A DNA stretch of 64,000 bases from Helianthus annuus (Eukaryota > Streptophyta > Magnoliopsida > Asterales > Asteraceae), in NCBI RefSeq assembly GCF_002127325.2, contig NC_035437.2:108776321-108840320 (forward strand), given 5' to 3'. The position numbers and the translations under genes are program-made. The notes under the pieces were generated by a model, which was not told the origin of the DNA, did not search any database, and saw only the letters and a list, made by a program, of their open reading frames with translations. Below, piece by piece: positions 22,302 to 33,824 of the stretch. Positions within the stretch are counted from its first letter, which is position 1. Every line of letters begins with the position of its first letter.

Positions 22302-23490
22302 CGCAAACCCACGACCTTCGCATGGCACGTTGTACGAAGTTTGGAAACATGTTAGAAATGCTTATATATAGGAAGTACTAGCGGCGTATCCACCACGCTT
22401 CGGGCACATCGCTTTTGCCCTGTACTTGGTGTCATGTTACATGCCGTAATTGCCAATCATAACAATATACCCACCATTATCTTACACACATAGATTGACT
22501 CGATAGACTTCAATAGATCCAACATCACAAACCCACGACCTTCGCATGGCACGTTGTACGAAGTTTGCCAACATGTCAGAAACGCTTATATATAGGAAGT
22601 ACCAGCGGCGTATCCACCACGCTTCGGGCACATCGCTTTTGCCTCGTACTCGGCGTCATGTTACGTGTCGCAATACGCACTCATCATCATCATCATAGAT
22701 TCACATAGATTCCAATAGAGTCAGTAGTTTCCCATAGATTCAATAGATTTCATTAGATTCAATAGATTCCCATAGATTTAATAGGCTTCCCAATAGATTT
22801 GCAACAGATTTCAGTAGTTTCACATAGATTAGTGTTAACGTCTACGCAATCCCACATGGCACATGCTACGAAAGTTCAGCAACATGACAGAAGCACTTAT
22901 ATATAGAAAGTACCAGTGGCGTATCCACCATGCTTCAATCATGCCACGTCACCCTCGTCACCCTCGTCATCGGTGTCATGCTTTGCTAACCACAACATTA
23001 GATTAACCAAATAGATTCAACAACATAGATTATCCCACTAGTTCACATAGATTACCCAATAGATTCGCATAGATTAGAGTTAACAACCCCATCATAGTCT
23101 AAAACAACAAAACCCCACATGGCACGTGCTACGAAAGTTCGGCAACATGACGGAAGCACTTATATATAGGAAGTACCAGCGGCGTATCCACCACGCTTCG
23201 GACATGCCACTTCCGCCTCATCTTCGGCGCTAGGCTACGTTTCATATTTTGTTACTCAAAACAACACATGCATAAGTTACACATAGATTTCACATAGTTT
23301 ACACGAGTAGTTTTCATAGCTTAGATTTCGACATCCTCATCACCGGTCTGCAAACACTAGGTTTCACATGGCACTTGGTACGAAAGTTGGTGACATGTCG
23401 GAAACACTTATATATAGGAAGTACCAGCGGCGTGTCCACCATGTTTCAGACACATCACTTCTGTCTCGTATTCCATGCCATGTTACATTT
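22302..23490 (-). repeat. Five-copy leader array with TATATATA cores
   Basis: Five diverged copies of a 130-140-bp unit begin at about 22,302, 22,530, 22,850, 23,110 and 23,363. Each contains (plus strand) CATGGCACgTgcTACGAAgTT, then CTTATATATAGGAAGTACCA and GCGGCGTATCCACCA. The CTTATATATA cores start at 22361, 22585, 22896, 23159 and 23407. Between copies are runs of CATAGATTCA-like words. The array lies between the primer-binding site (24.28 kb) and gag (22.19 kb) of the minus-strand gypsy element. Confidence 0.85.
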
Positions 23491-24275
23491 AGTGTTTCAC
23501 AACCACAACAATACATAGATTCATCAGATAGATTCACATACCATCATTGTCGATCAAGATTCCCACATAGATTGAATAAAGCTTCATGAATTTAGTTTGA
23601 TCCCTGAGATTAGAGTTAATGTTTTAGATTGCGGACATACGTGCGGTTCATGAAGAATCAAGTTTAAAACCACATGTAAAATCGAGGTAGCCTAAAAGAT
23701 AGGCTTATAAAACATAGGATTGTTCCGGGTAGAGGAACGGTGACTAACCAGAGTGATTCGAACCCCTTTCGAATTGAGGTACGTGTCTTGACTTACTTAG
23801 ACAAATACGTCATCGATGTTAGGACTACGATATTCGTCCTTTTGGTCATTTCACGTTCCTAATTGATCGGAAGTTTCGAGACTTTGGCGAGACATAAAAA
23901 CCAAACAGTGGGACTAGTTATCGAGATCTGAGTTTCACCTCTAACTCGACTACATCGTACCCCAATAGCAGCGGTACTTATCCGCAGACAATACCTACTA
24001 GAATAATATGGAGATTTTCCATCAAGATTCGGAAGTCACTCCTGTCTTGAAGGAAGGTCTCGTGCAAAATGCAAACACTGATTAACAGTGTCTTCGAAGT
24101 ATCAAGTGTATATTGTATCAGCCTTAGGAAAGGCATGTAAGTTTTACAGAGAACTGTGCTGCTAGGAAGCAGATACGGTACAATGCATAAGTCTTAAACA
24201 ACAAATAAGAGTCAAGATTCCTAGAACTATAGACTAGGGCAAGTATTCCTACTTATCCTAATTCCCTATAGTTAT
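23491..24275 (-). other. Gypsy 5' leader next to the primer-binding site
   Basis: Non-coding leader of the gypsy element, between the repeat array and the primer-binding site. No gene seen. Confidence 0.6.
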
Positions 24276-24290
24276 GGCTCTGATACCAAT
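24276..24290 (-). other. Primer-binding site (tRNA-Met type)
   Basis: Minus strand reads ATTGGTATCAGAGCC directly after the LTR end, complementary to the 3' end of plant initiator tRNA-Met as in many gypsy and copia elements. Confidence 0.85.
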
Positions 24291-25119
24291 CTGTCACACC
24301 CCAACCGATGGCGGAAACATCGGGGTGCAAGCACTAAGCGTTCAGATTGCTCATGAGATTCCATAATACTAGATATTTCAATAGTAATTAAATTGATTTC
24401 ATGCGATAATTGTCTATCAAACATCAACATCAAGTATCAAGTACAAAACATAACCAAAGTCATTCAAATTGTTTCAAATGGTTCTAGATTAAACTAAGAT
24501 GTGTTTCTAAGCAGCATCCTAGCATGTTTCAAGAATCCTAGCATCCTGTCAGCCTGCAACATGTATTAAAATAGAGTCAGTACAAAAATGTACCGGCGAG
24601 TATACAAGTTTGAGTATATAGATTAGTATATTAAACATCTCATATCCACAATGTAAGTAATAAAATAGTTTCAGCCGTGCTAGTGTCGCAGTCCAACCAG
24701 TGATAGCCCAAGTATCCCGATGCTTTAGTGTTTACCCAAGACTCAAGGTAAACTAGAATCCTCCTAACAATACCCACGAGAATAATGGGGAGGTGCATCT
24801 CCTATAGCGCTACTATTGTTAAGGCGGAACTACACACTCTGGGTTAAACGTCACTTAGCACAAAGAATCAAAAATCAAGAATCACAAGTTTCACGTACAC
24901 ATAGGATAGAGTTTAGATTCAAAAGTATCAAGTTTCGTAGTTTATAGAATACATGTTACATCCCAAAGTTTAAAACAAAAAAGGATCGAGTATACTCACA
25001 GTGATTGCTTAACAGTTAAGACCGTTATTGGATCAAAGGGAGCTCTTTTAGAATTAGCCTGATTAGATTACAAAAGATAAGAGTCAGGCATAATAACGAG
25101 ATTGCACAAAGTGTCGGAT

Positions 25120-26175
25120 CAGTTACTGGATCGGATGGATGTCCGATCGGATGGCCATCTGATCGGATTGCCAGTCGATTATGGTGATAATGTGTGAGGG
25201 AACGGATGGCTGTTCGATCGGATTGAGACAATGGTAGTTTCAAATTTGTTTTTTAAATGTTTTGGTTACTTTGATCGGATGGTTGTTCGATCGGATGGCT
25301 ACCCAATCGGGTTGCCACTCGATCAAGGTTTCCAAAGTTTCAAGTTTCTGAAAAAGTTTCTAAGTGTTGAAATGTTGTGAGACAAGTGTCACCTGATCGA
25401 GTGGCTGCTCAATCGAATGGTTATCCGATCGGATTGCCACTCGATCGAGTGGTCCTCGTCTCGTTTATAATTTTGTAAAGTTTCTAAGTTTCTGGTTTAA
25501 CGATGATGGCACGATACGTATTAAGACAATGGTAACTCATCAACATACAGCCGTTCTGATCGGATGGGAATCACCCCTGCCCGATCAGTCGTCTGTTCAT
25601 AACAATTTTATGTCGTAATCCGTATTCCGGCCATCTTTTCTGGCGATAACCCGTTTCCAAACCGACTCCTAGACTAATAATCAAGTCTACAGTCCGTTTT
25701 ATGTAGAAGTTCAAGAAAAGATGAAGTTAAACATAAGTTTTAGCTTGAAAAGTCTAGATCTAGCATAGATCTAGTGTAAAAAGGCATAAAATTCCTCAGA
25801 TCTGAGCTAGATCTTACCAGGAATGACATCATATAGTAGTTTGTACAAACCACCATGATGACATCATCCTCAAGAACTCAAATCTAAGAGATTTCACGGT
25901 GAAAAGTGTGATTTCAAAGAAGAATCACGTAGAGAACGAAGTGTAGATCAAGAAAGTACAAGGATCTAGTGTAAAACATACCAAAATCGGCGAGAAATCA
26001 AAGAAATGTGGTGTGCGTGCGTCTGGGTCGAGTGAGGCTGTCACATCAGTTAAGGACTGATGTGACAGGCCTATTTATAGTGTAAGAGAGGGACTAGGGC
26101 GGTGTGCACTCGGATCGGATGGCGGGTCGATCGAGTGGCCATCTGATCGGATGGTCATCCGATCGGATGGCAATC
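25120..26175. repeat. GATCGGATGG word-repeat patches in the LTR
   Basis: Many imperfect copies of GATCGGATGG(C/T) and GATCGGATTGCC, in clusters at 25,120-25,460, 25,555-25,590 and 26,110-26,170. The words contain the palindromic core CGATCG in several places. Copies are irregularly spaced, unlike a simple tandem satellite. Confidence 0.75.
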
Positions 26176-26401
26176 CTATCCTTTCCGCCTTCCGCCTTTG
26201 ATTCGTTTGCGAGTTAGATTAAGCGTTGCGTTGCGTATTATTTGGTAAAAGTATCACATAACTAGATTACATCATAAACACCAAAAGTTTCCAAGTTTCA
26301 TAGATTCCGCCAGTGACAAGACTCCAGTCTCTCGCTCAACCAAGAATCAAGTTGTACGAGTCTCAAGAGTCAAGCACCAAATAAGTATCAAGAGTCAAGA
26401 G

Positions 26402-26997
26402 TAGGGCTGCAAAAAAAACCGAACAAACACGAACAAGACCTTGTTCGTGTTCGTTTGTTAAGAAATAGATGTGTTCGCGAAACGTTCACCAACACGAACG
26501 AACGAGATTTTATGTTTGTGTTCGTTTGTTAAGGAAATGAACTTGTTCGTGTTCGTTTGTGTTTGTTTGTTAATTTTAGGCAACGAACGTTTACGAACAC
26601 AAATGAGCACAAACTAATGTTCATGAACACAAATGGAAACAAACGAACACAAACAATCGTTCATGAACATAATATATAATACACCAAAACTTATTAGATA
26701 TTTAATTTGTCGGAATTTTGAAATATTTAAATAAATATAAAAACTAAAAACACTAATAAAATATCGAACACAAACGAACACGTTACCGAACGTTCACGAA
26801 CACAAACGAACACGTTACCGAACGTTCACGAACATAAACGAACGAACACGACCTCTTTTAATGTTTGTTCATTTAACTAAACGAACGAAATTTTCTTATT
26901 CGTGTTCGTTTGTTTAGTAAACAAACGAACACAAACAGACTTCCCACCGAACGGTTCACGTACTGTTCGCCGAACGTTTGGTTCGTTTGCAGCCCTA
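26402..26997. mobile_element. hAT-type MITE, copy 1 (596 bp)
   Basis: Terminal inverted repeats TAGGGCTGCAAA and TTTGCAGCCCTA, flanked by a perfect 8-bp direct repeat GTCAAGAG (26394-26401 and 26998-27005). An 8-bp duplication is the hAT signature. The interior is dominated by GTTCGTGTTCG and CGAACACGAAC words in opposite orientation, so most of the element can fold back. No ORF. Confidence 0.9.
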
Positions 26998-27252
26998 GTC
27001 AAGAGTCTAGTTTTCCAAGTATCAAGTATCAAGAATCCAAGTATCAAGTATCTAGTTTTTAAGCGTCAAGTCTCATAGTATTAAGTATCAAGAATCAAGA
27101 TTCAAGTATTAAGGATCAAGTATCATAGTTTTTAAGACTCAAAGTATCAAAAGTATCAACATTACATAGATTAGGGACTAAAACGGACAATAGGCAAAGT
27201 ATAGGGACTAAACTTGCCTAAAGCCTAAAGTTTAGGGATGTAGGGCATTACA

Positions 27253-28009
27253 ATGAGGACAATCACAAACTAGGTGTAAACACATCCAACTTTCACACAT
27301 CAAATCCATAAACATAATCAAAACATACCGAAGTGACTGAATGATGCAATTAGCACTTAACAAAGGTGCGTTTTACTGATTTATCAATTATGGGGATATG
27401 AACTGGCTTCACAAATATGATAAAGAAAAAAAACAAAACAAACCTCCCGATTTATACATTTATCTTCTTCACAATTTGGAATCACATGTTCTATTTGTAA
27501 AATCGATTATTTCTCTCTCATGGGAACATGCAATGAATTAATAGAAACTTTAGGGAATTTGCAAGACTACAATCATCATGAATGCCAAATGAAAAAAAAT
27601 GGGTTTAACCTAAAGTCAAGCCTGTAAGATATGGGGCCTCAAAAATTTTGTGGCCCAAAGCAGTTGCCTTATTTGGCTTGGGCTTGAGCCGGCACTGACT
27701 CTTCACATGGCATCAATGCTCTGTCGTTAAGGAATGCTTGTTGTTTGTTTGCGTTGAGGAACTTTCAGAAGTTAAATTCTGAAGCATGGTATGTTTCAAC
27801 CCTTTTACCAAATATGGAATGGGCGGGGAATCTATAATTTAGGATTAGGATCAAATATAAAGGAAAAATAAATAAGAAGAGTAAGAAGGATTTTGGTCAA
27901 TTGATCTAAGCTTTGGAGGGTTGAGATTAGTTAAAAAAAAGATAATGGAAGGGTATAAAAGGAATCCTACATTTATTTACTTTCTCTCTCTACATACAAG
28001 ACACATGTC
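27253..28009. other. Intergenic DNA
   Basis: No gene recognised. The phrase GGATTAGGATCAAATA at about 27,845 resembles the start of the repeat at 48,770 and may belong to the same MITE-like family. Confidence 0.4.
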
Positions 28010-28895
28010 AATTCCCCCCATCAAATTAAAACGTCCATAACTTTTTCATACGACATTTTTTTAAAAGTTCACCATAATAACAAGCGTTTTTGATCTTTAA
28101 TATGAGTATGATATTGCTATATGAAAATAAAATAAAAAATTTCATCTTTACTGGGTTTTTTTTTTTTTTTTTGCATTGTGTTAAAGGTTCAGATCATTGT
28201 GTCTTTTAACTGGGTTTTGTTCATTACGTTTTTACTAGGACTTCATTGTGTTATTATCAAAACTTATAACACAATATTAATTTGGGTTCAGGCCACTGCA
28301 TTTTTATCAAAAGTTATAACACAATTTATGACATAATAAAGATGGTGTTATATTTGGGGTACTCTATATATTGTGTTATAGACTCTGGTATTTGTGTTTA
28401 TTCTGCTGTCCATTGTGTTTTAATCTGTTGTTCATTGTGTATTAGTTTGTCTATTGTGTTTTAGTGTGTTGTCCATTGTGTCTTTTATTTGCTTTCACTA
28501 ATTGTGTCTTTTATCTGTCGTCATCAATTGTGTTTTTAGTCTATTTTCCATTGTGTTTTTAGTTTGATACTCATTGTGTTTTACGTTATGTCCATTGTGC
28601 TTTTATCTGTTGTCATCGATTGTGTTTATAGTCTATTTTTCATTGTGTTTTTAGCTTGATACTCATTGTGTCTTACATTATGTCCATTATGTAATTCGCA
28701 ACTGGGTTTTCTCGTTGTGTTTTACGTTATGTCCATTGTGTAATACGCAACTGAGTTTTTGAATTTTTTTTTCTAAATAACAATATGGTACTTATATTAA
28801 AGATAAAAAGACGCTCGATTTTTTGGTATAATTTTTTTTAAAAACAAATGACGTATAAAAAAAGTTATGGACGTTTAATAAATAGGGGAAATAGC
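28010..28895. repeat. Foldback element with long inverted arms and TTCATTGTG repeats
   Basis: The left arm (about 28,028-28,125, starting AACGTCCATAACTTTTT) matches, as reverse complement with a few changes, the right arm (about 28,785-28,885, ending AAAGTTATGGACGTT). Between them are at least ten degenerate copies of (T)CCATTGTGTTTTTA-type units, irregularly spaced. A possible non-autonomous DNA element; no clear target duplication found. Confidence 0.65.
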
Positions 28896-28927
28896 ATATA
28901 ACTTGCATGTGCATAAAATTTTTATTA

Positions 28928-30625
28928 GAGTAAACTACAATTTTACCCCCTGGGGTTTGGGGTGATTGGCACCCTTACCCCCCCCCCCAACGAAATAATT
29001 GCAATTTTACCCCCCAACGTTTGTTGTTATGTCGCAACCTTAACCCCGGCCTCAAATTTGTTAACAGATCTGTTAACTTTAATGTGAAATGACTATATTG
29101 CCCTTTAATATTATCCCCCAACGTTCTTGTTATGTCGCACAATTACCCCCCACCATCAGCCGCCACCACCCACCCCCCACCACCATCAGCCGCCACCACC
29201 CACCTCCACCACCATCAGCCTCGACCACCCACCATCAAGCTCCAGCTACTGTTTTTAAACCGGCGTCAACTCTGCTGCAAATATATATAAATAAAATCAT
29301 TTTACTTTCTTAAATTTGATAAATAACTTCAATAAAACGCATTGCCCTGCTGCAAACATTCAGCAATAAACTTCATAATCACCATCTAAGAGACAAAAAT
29401 CAGTAAAATTCATCATAAGTACCCCAAATCTGACCCACTGTTTGCAGTGTTGACTTACAGATTTGATGAACTAGATTCATAAGAAGTTAAATTCTCATCA
29501 AACAAAATGCAGATGGAATATATTCACAGAGAAGACAATCAAGTACACACACTAAGGTAGTACTCAAATAAGCATGCTCAACATTCAACAAATCCAAATA
29601 TACATTTATCCCCAAAATTCAAGTGAAAACAAAAGCCCACAAAATTAAGTTAAAATTAGCAAAAACCCACATCATAACTTAAAAGTAATGCAAACATTTC
29701 TTCAAATATTCAATCAATTTCATCTAAACACATCTCTAATTACCACTCATAAACCAACAGCTAACCTCACCGGAATTCTCTCCGACAATCTTTCCACCTG
29801 CCGATAGATGATTTGTAAGATCTGTTCGGATTCAGATCTGTTCTTGTGGGTTGAAGGAAGAAGGGGGTGGGTGGTTGCGGTGGGGGAGAGAGGGAGAAGC
29901 AGAGAAATCTAGAAAGGGAGATTTGAAGAGTTAAAAGACAGAGGATGATGATGACTGTGGTGTCGGCCATAGGAATCCCTTGCTAGCTCGATAGGAATCC
30001 CTTGCCGGCCATAAGCACACTTTGTTAATCAGGGAGTATAGGCTTTAATTAAAGATGATGGGAAGTTCACAACCAGGTTGAGTACAATTTCACAATCACC
30101 CTTATAGCAATGAACAAACTAATTGCATATAAATGAGACTAGGAGAGCAGTAAATGACATTATTGGAATCGAAGGTTTGGGTAATGTTAATTAGAGTTTG
30201 CAACCGAGATTTAACTATCAACCCCTTGGAATCCACAATCTATACCTCCTTGTGAGCCTCTTCCAAATCTAAATTTAATTGGGATTTAACAGTGGTCAAA
30301 AATCATTACCAAAAACAGAGATTTATAATTAAGCGGTGGTGTTCAGATCTGAATATGTGGGTTGTGGTTGGGGTATCGCAGTGGTGGGGGTTGTGCATCG
30401 GGGATGGAGGTGTTTACGGTGGTGGTGCAGGTGCGGTGGCCATGGTGGTGCGGAGCCATGGTGACGTGGTGGTGGTGGTGGAGGTGGGGTGGTGATGGTG
30501 GTGTACTTGAGAGAAAGAGATAAGGAAAAGCAGAAAGAGAGAGAGAATAATCAAATTATTGTGTATGTATATATTTTTAAAATTTGATTTTGTATGTATA
30601 TATCGATTGGTAAAATTTGACTTTA

Positions 30626-30656
<31 letters not shown>

Positions 30657-30837
30657 TAATAAATATAGGGTATACCAAAATACCTCTGTCTATAACAGTC
30701 AATTAACTATTGACTGACGGCAGGGGGTAAAGTTGCGACATAACAGCAAACGTTGGGGGGTAAAATTGCAATTATTTCCTTAGGGGGGTAGACATGCCAA
30801 TGACCCTAAACCCCAGGGGTAAAATTGCAGTTTACTC
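28928..30837. mobile_element. MULE with long TIRs (1910 bp), possible Pack-MULE
   Basis: Long terminal inverted repeats (about 150 bp, diverged): left starts GAGTAAACTACAATTTTACC, right ends GGTAAAATTGCAGTTTACTC. Flanked by a perfect 9-bp direct repeat TTTTTATTA (28919-28927 and 30838-30846), the Mutator signature. No transposase. The interior has CCACCACC-rich runs (29,150-29,230), a complementary GGTGGTGG-rich run (30,360-30,500) and non-repetitive sequence at about 29,300-30,300 that could be captured host DNA. I do not recognise that sequence. Confidence 0.88.
30637..30662 (+). repeat. TAA-type microsatellite
   Basis: Run of AAT/TAA trinucleotides preceded by AAAT repeats, inside the MULE near its right end. 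Confidence 0.8.
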
Positions 30838-30846
30838 TTTTTATTA

Positions 30847-32270
30847 TCTTTGACAAAATTACCATTTCCACTTGATTTCTTTTAGAACACTTGTCACTGT
30901 GTAGTGTCTTCTTACACTTATTATTTTTATACTTCTTTGTCGAATAACTCAATCCTTATAATTTAGTTTCTATTTAAGTATTAAAAATAGCTTAAAATCC
31001 ATAAACCTTCCAAAATATTTTTATTAAATATGTATATCATAATTGTTTAAAAAACCCTATGAACATTTGCTGAATTCACACAGAAGTCCCTATACTTGTT
31101 TTTTACATTTTTATAAATCCTTATAAAACTTAAGGCAAGAGTTTGTGCACTTTATTATTAGCAAAAGTTTCACCTATGCATGACTAAACTTTTATAAATC
31201 CACAAGTCTTTCAATTTTTAACAAAAATAGTCCCTCAAACGTTATAGTGAACACAGTTGATGTGTGGAATGCATTTGTCGGGTATCATAGATTGATAGTG
31301 AAGATGGTGTCTGAGATCAAAGATTACTTCTTGAAGATGCTGGTTAAGATGTGAAAACAAATTTGCGGATTTTAGGTTCATTTTTGTCCATAAACTTGGA
31401 AAGTGTTTGAAGTCTAGTTAAAAAGAAGTGATTGGAAAACATTAATTTCCCCTATATTTCCCCTACAATAATACTCCTCCTCACATTGTTACTATCCATT
31501 TTTCTTTGTCATTATTGGTTAAATAAGTAGATGGGTGGGTTAGGATGGGTCATGGTATGGTTTGTATGTAGATATGGTTTCTGACAAGGAAAAATAGAGA
31601 AACAAGAGCACTAGCATTGAGCCCATTACATGCACATTTGTTAATCATATACTTCAAAACCTTATTTTTAATATATTTTAACTTAAATTTTAATCTTATA
31701 ATGAATTATTTTATAAACTCATTACAATAATTTTTCTATTTTATCTTGAAAAATTACAATTTTATTCTGGATAGTATGGTATATCGAATCATGTGTGGTG
31801 GGATTGGAACATTACCAAATTATTCAATATGATAATTAAAATGTAATGTTTATTATTGATAACTATGAACAGTCCTGCTTTTAGGGCTGGGCAGCCCGGG
31901 CAGACGCCAAAGTCTAAAGGGTTTATAGGGCCCAACAAAATTTCAAGGCCTAGATTTTTAAGTGAGTACCGATATGTTAAATGTTTAATAAATGAGTTCA
32001 ATTCTAAAAATAAAGTTCGTTCAATGGTTAAGACACTCAACTTTGAAAACCAAGGTTACGTGTTCTAATCCGCTCCCTTGCATTTTTAGTTAAACAATTT
32101 TCAACTATTAGTCTCCTGCATTTTTATTTATCAATCCACTTGATTAATTAACAATTTGATCTTGTTAACAAGATGGATTATACGATTCATTGGTTAATAT
32201 TTTGGGTTATAGTCTTGAGGTAATCAGTTTAAACCCCATGATTAACTTTTATTTTTAGTTAATGATTTTG
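30847..32270. other. Intergenic DNA with a possible Pol III-like segment
   Basis: No gene recognised. At 32,019-32,075 the sequence has TGGTTAAGACAC (box-A-like) and about 30 bases later TGTTCTAATCC (box-B-like), resembling a tRNA-derived repeat. The strip from about 31,875 continues beyond the copia insertion, so it is an older repeat split by it. Confidence 0.35.
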
Positions 32271-32275
32271 TAACG

Positions 32276-32768
32276 TGTTGGTGCATGTTTGTGACAACAG
32301 CTTAGATTTGGTCTTTGGATATCTTGTAATTAGTTAAATGATAAACAGTTAGCGGGTTTAGCTTTGTAATAGTTAGTTGTTATGTTTGGGCTAACTAAAC
32401 CCAAGGAATTGGGTGATGGGGGCGAATTGGGCCTGTCCAATTCGCAGCCCAGGAGTGTAAACCTAGCCCACTTGTAAACCTTGTGTTATATAAACAAGGT
32501 TAGACATTAGGGTTTAGGTTAATCAGCCAAAACAGAGTTTGAGAGGCATTAGAATTTCGTGAGAGCACTAGCTTGGACGAATTTAGGGTTTGTGGTTAGG
32601 GTTTGATTGATTGTAATCAGTCTTGATAGATAATCAATAAAACCCGGTTTGATTGAATTGCTGTTTCTGTGTTCTACACGTTTTCTGCTACAATCTGATC
32701 TAGAGGATTCCGCACTCTAGGTTAGATAGACGATTCTGTGACGATCCATAGACTCAAGGGGACCTACA
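32276..32768 (+). repeat. 5' LTR of the copia element (493 bp)
   Basis: Begins TGTTGGTGCATG and ends GGGACCTACA. Contains a TATA box (TATATAA, 32487-32493) for transcription of the element. Confidence 0.95.
32487..32493 (+). promoter_or_regulatory. TATA box of the copia LTR
   Basis: TATATAA in the middle of the LTR, about 280 bases before the LTR end. The usual place for a U3/R boundary. The 3' LTR holds the same box. Confidence 0.6.
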
Positions 32769-32782
32769 ATTGGTATCAGAGC
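32769..32782 (+). other. Primer-binding site of the copia element
   Basis: ATTGGTATCAGAGC directly after the 5' LTR, complementary to the initiator tRNA-Met 3' end. Confidence 0.9.
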
Positions 32783-33159
32783 TTTAGGCTCTTGATTGCT
32801 CGGTTCAGAATTGTTTGCTGCAGAAACAGGGAGTAAAATTTTCGAAATTTTTGAAACCTGATAATTAGGGTTCTTAAAATTTTCGAAATTTTTTGTGTGT
32901 TTGATCTTGATTTTCGAATTTTGTTGGCTGATTTGATATTCTGGTTGTTTGTTTGCTGATTTTCAGGTTTTCAGGATAGTTTCTGATTGATTGTTTGAAG
33001 GATTTTGGCTGATAGACTTGAAGATTCGAAGACTGTTCTTCGTGTTCTTGAGTTTATTCAATCTGTTCTTGATAAATTTTCGAAATTTTTTGCTGATTTG
33101 CTGCTTTGATTTTGCAGGAAGTTGTTAGAAAATCCAGAAAATCATCAAAAATTTCGAAC

Positions 33160-33652
33160 AGATTGACTTTCCAAAGTTACCGGGCGAATTTGACTGTTTT
33201 TGGCGAATTTGGTTAATTTTGCTGACTGACCAGCGAAATTAACTGTTTCTGGCTATTTTGACTGATCTGCGAACTTAACCCAGCAAAGTTACCGGCGAAG
33301 CTAAATCCAAAGGCGACTTTGGTGACCGTGTAAATTTTCCACAGCGAAATTAACACGGTTTCTCGGCGAATTTACTGGTCGTCGTAATAGCGAAATTGAC
33401 CAGCGAATTTGACGATTTTGGAGCGAAGTTGTCAGCGAATTTGACCTGCGAACTTGACCTGATTTTCCAGCGAAATTGAACTTGGACTGACCTAGCGAAA
33501 TTAACTTAAAACCAGCGAAATTAAGAGAGAACCAAGTGGTGGAATTTCAGTTGGCAAGCGTCGGAAATTTTTCGGTGTTTTGCAAATAGAAATTGATCCG
33601 TAACTCGTTAGACAGAACCGTTTGCACCGTTGAACTCGTGTGATTTTTAGGA

Positions 33653-33688
<36 letters not shown>
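33160..33688 (+). repeat. GCGAA word repeats and A35 tract in the copia leader
   Basis: Between 33,180 and 33,520 about fifteen copies of GCGAA(A/T)TT(A/G)AC-type words occur at irregular spacing, many preceded by CA. They are followed by a 35-base A run (33654-33688). The leader has no long reading frame. Confidence 0.85.
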
Positions 33689-33694
<6 letters not shown>

Positions 33695-33824
33695 AAAATC
33701 CCGATTTCGGTCTTTGACATTATATATCATTGGATTCGTCTTTTCGAGACGATTCTAACGGTGTAACTTAGTAACCACTGCTTTCGGAAACTTTCGTACG
33801 GTTTTCTCAGTCTGTTACGTTAAA

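Larger units (their letters stand above)
24292..27252 (-). mobile_element. 5' LTR of the truncated gypsy element (2.96 kb with a MITE inside)
   Basis: In minus-strand sense it starts TGTAATGCCC (27252) and ends GGGGTGTGACA (24292), next to the primer-binding site. A 596-bp hAT MITE lies inside. It also holds a patch of GATCGGATGG words (25,120-26,175). The other LTR is missing, so no divergence estimate can be made. Confidence 0.8.

Noticed and set aside
22302..23490. Repeat-spacer pattern recalling a CRISPR array
   Set aside because: Units are 130-140 bp, diverged and unevenly spaced, in a plant retrotransposon leader; no cas genes and not prokaryotic.
29089..29313. Pro/His-rich frame in the MULE
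   Set aside because: Arises from CCACCACC simple repeats; no further support.
32019..32075. A tRNA gene
   Set aside because: Only box-A and box-B-like words; no cloverleaf that I could fold with proper acceptor pairing.
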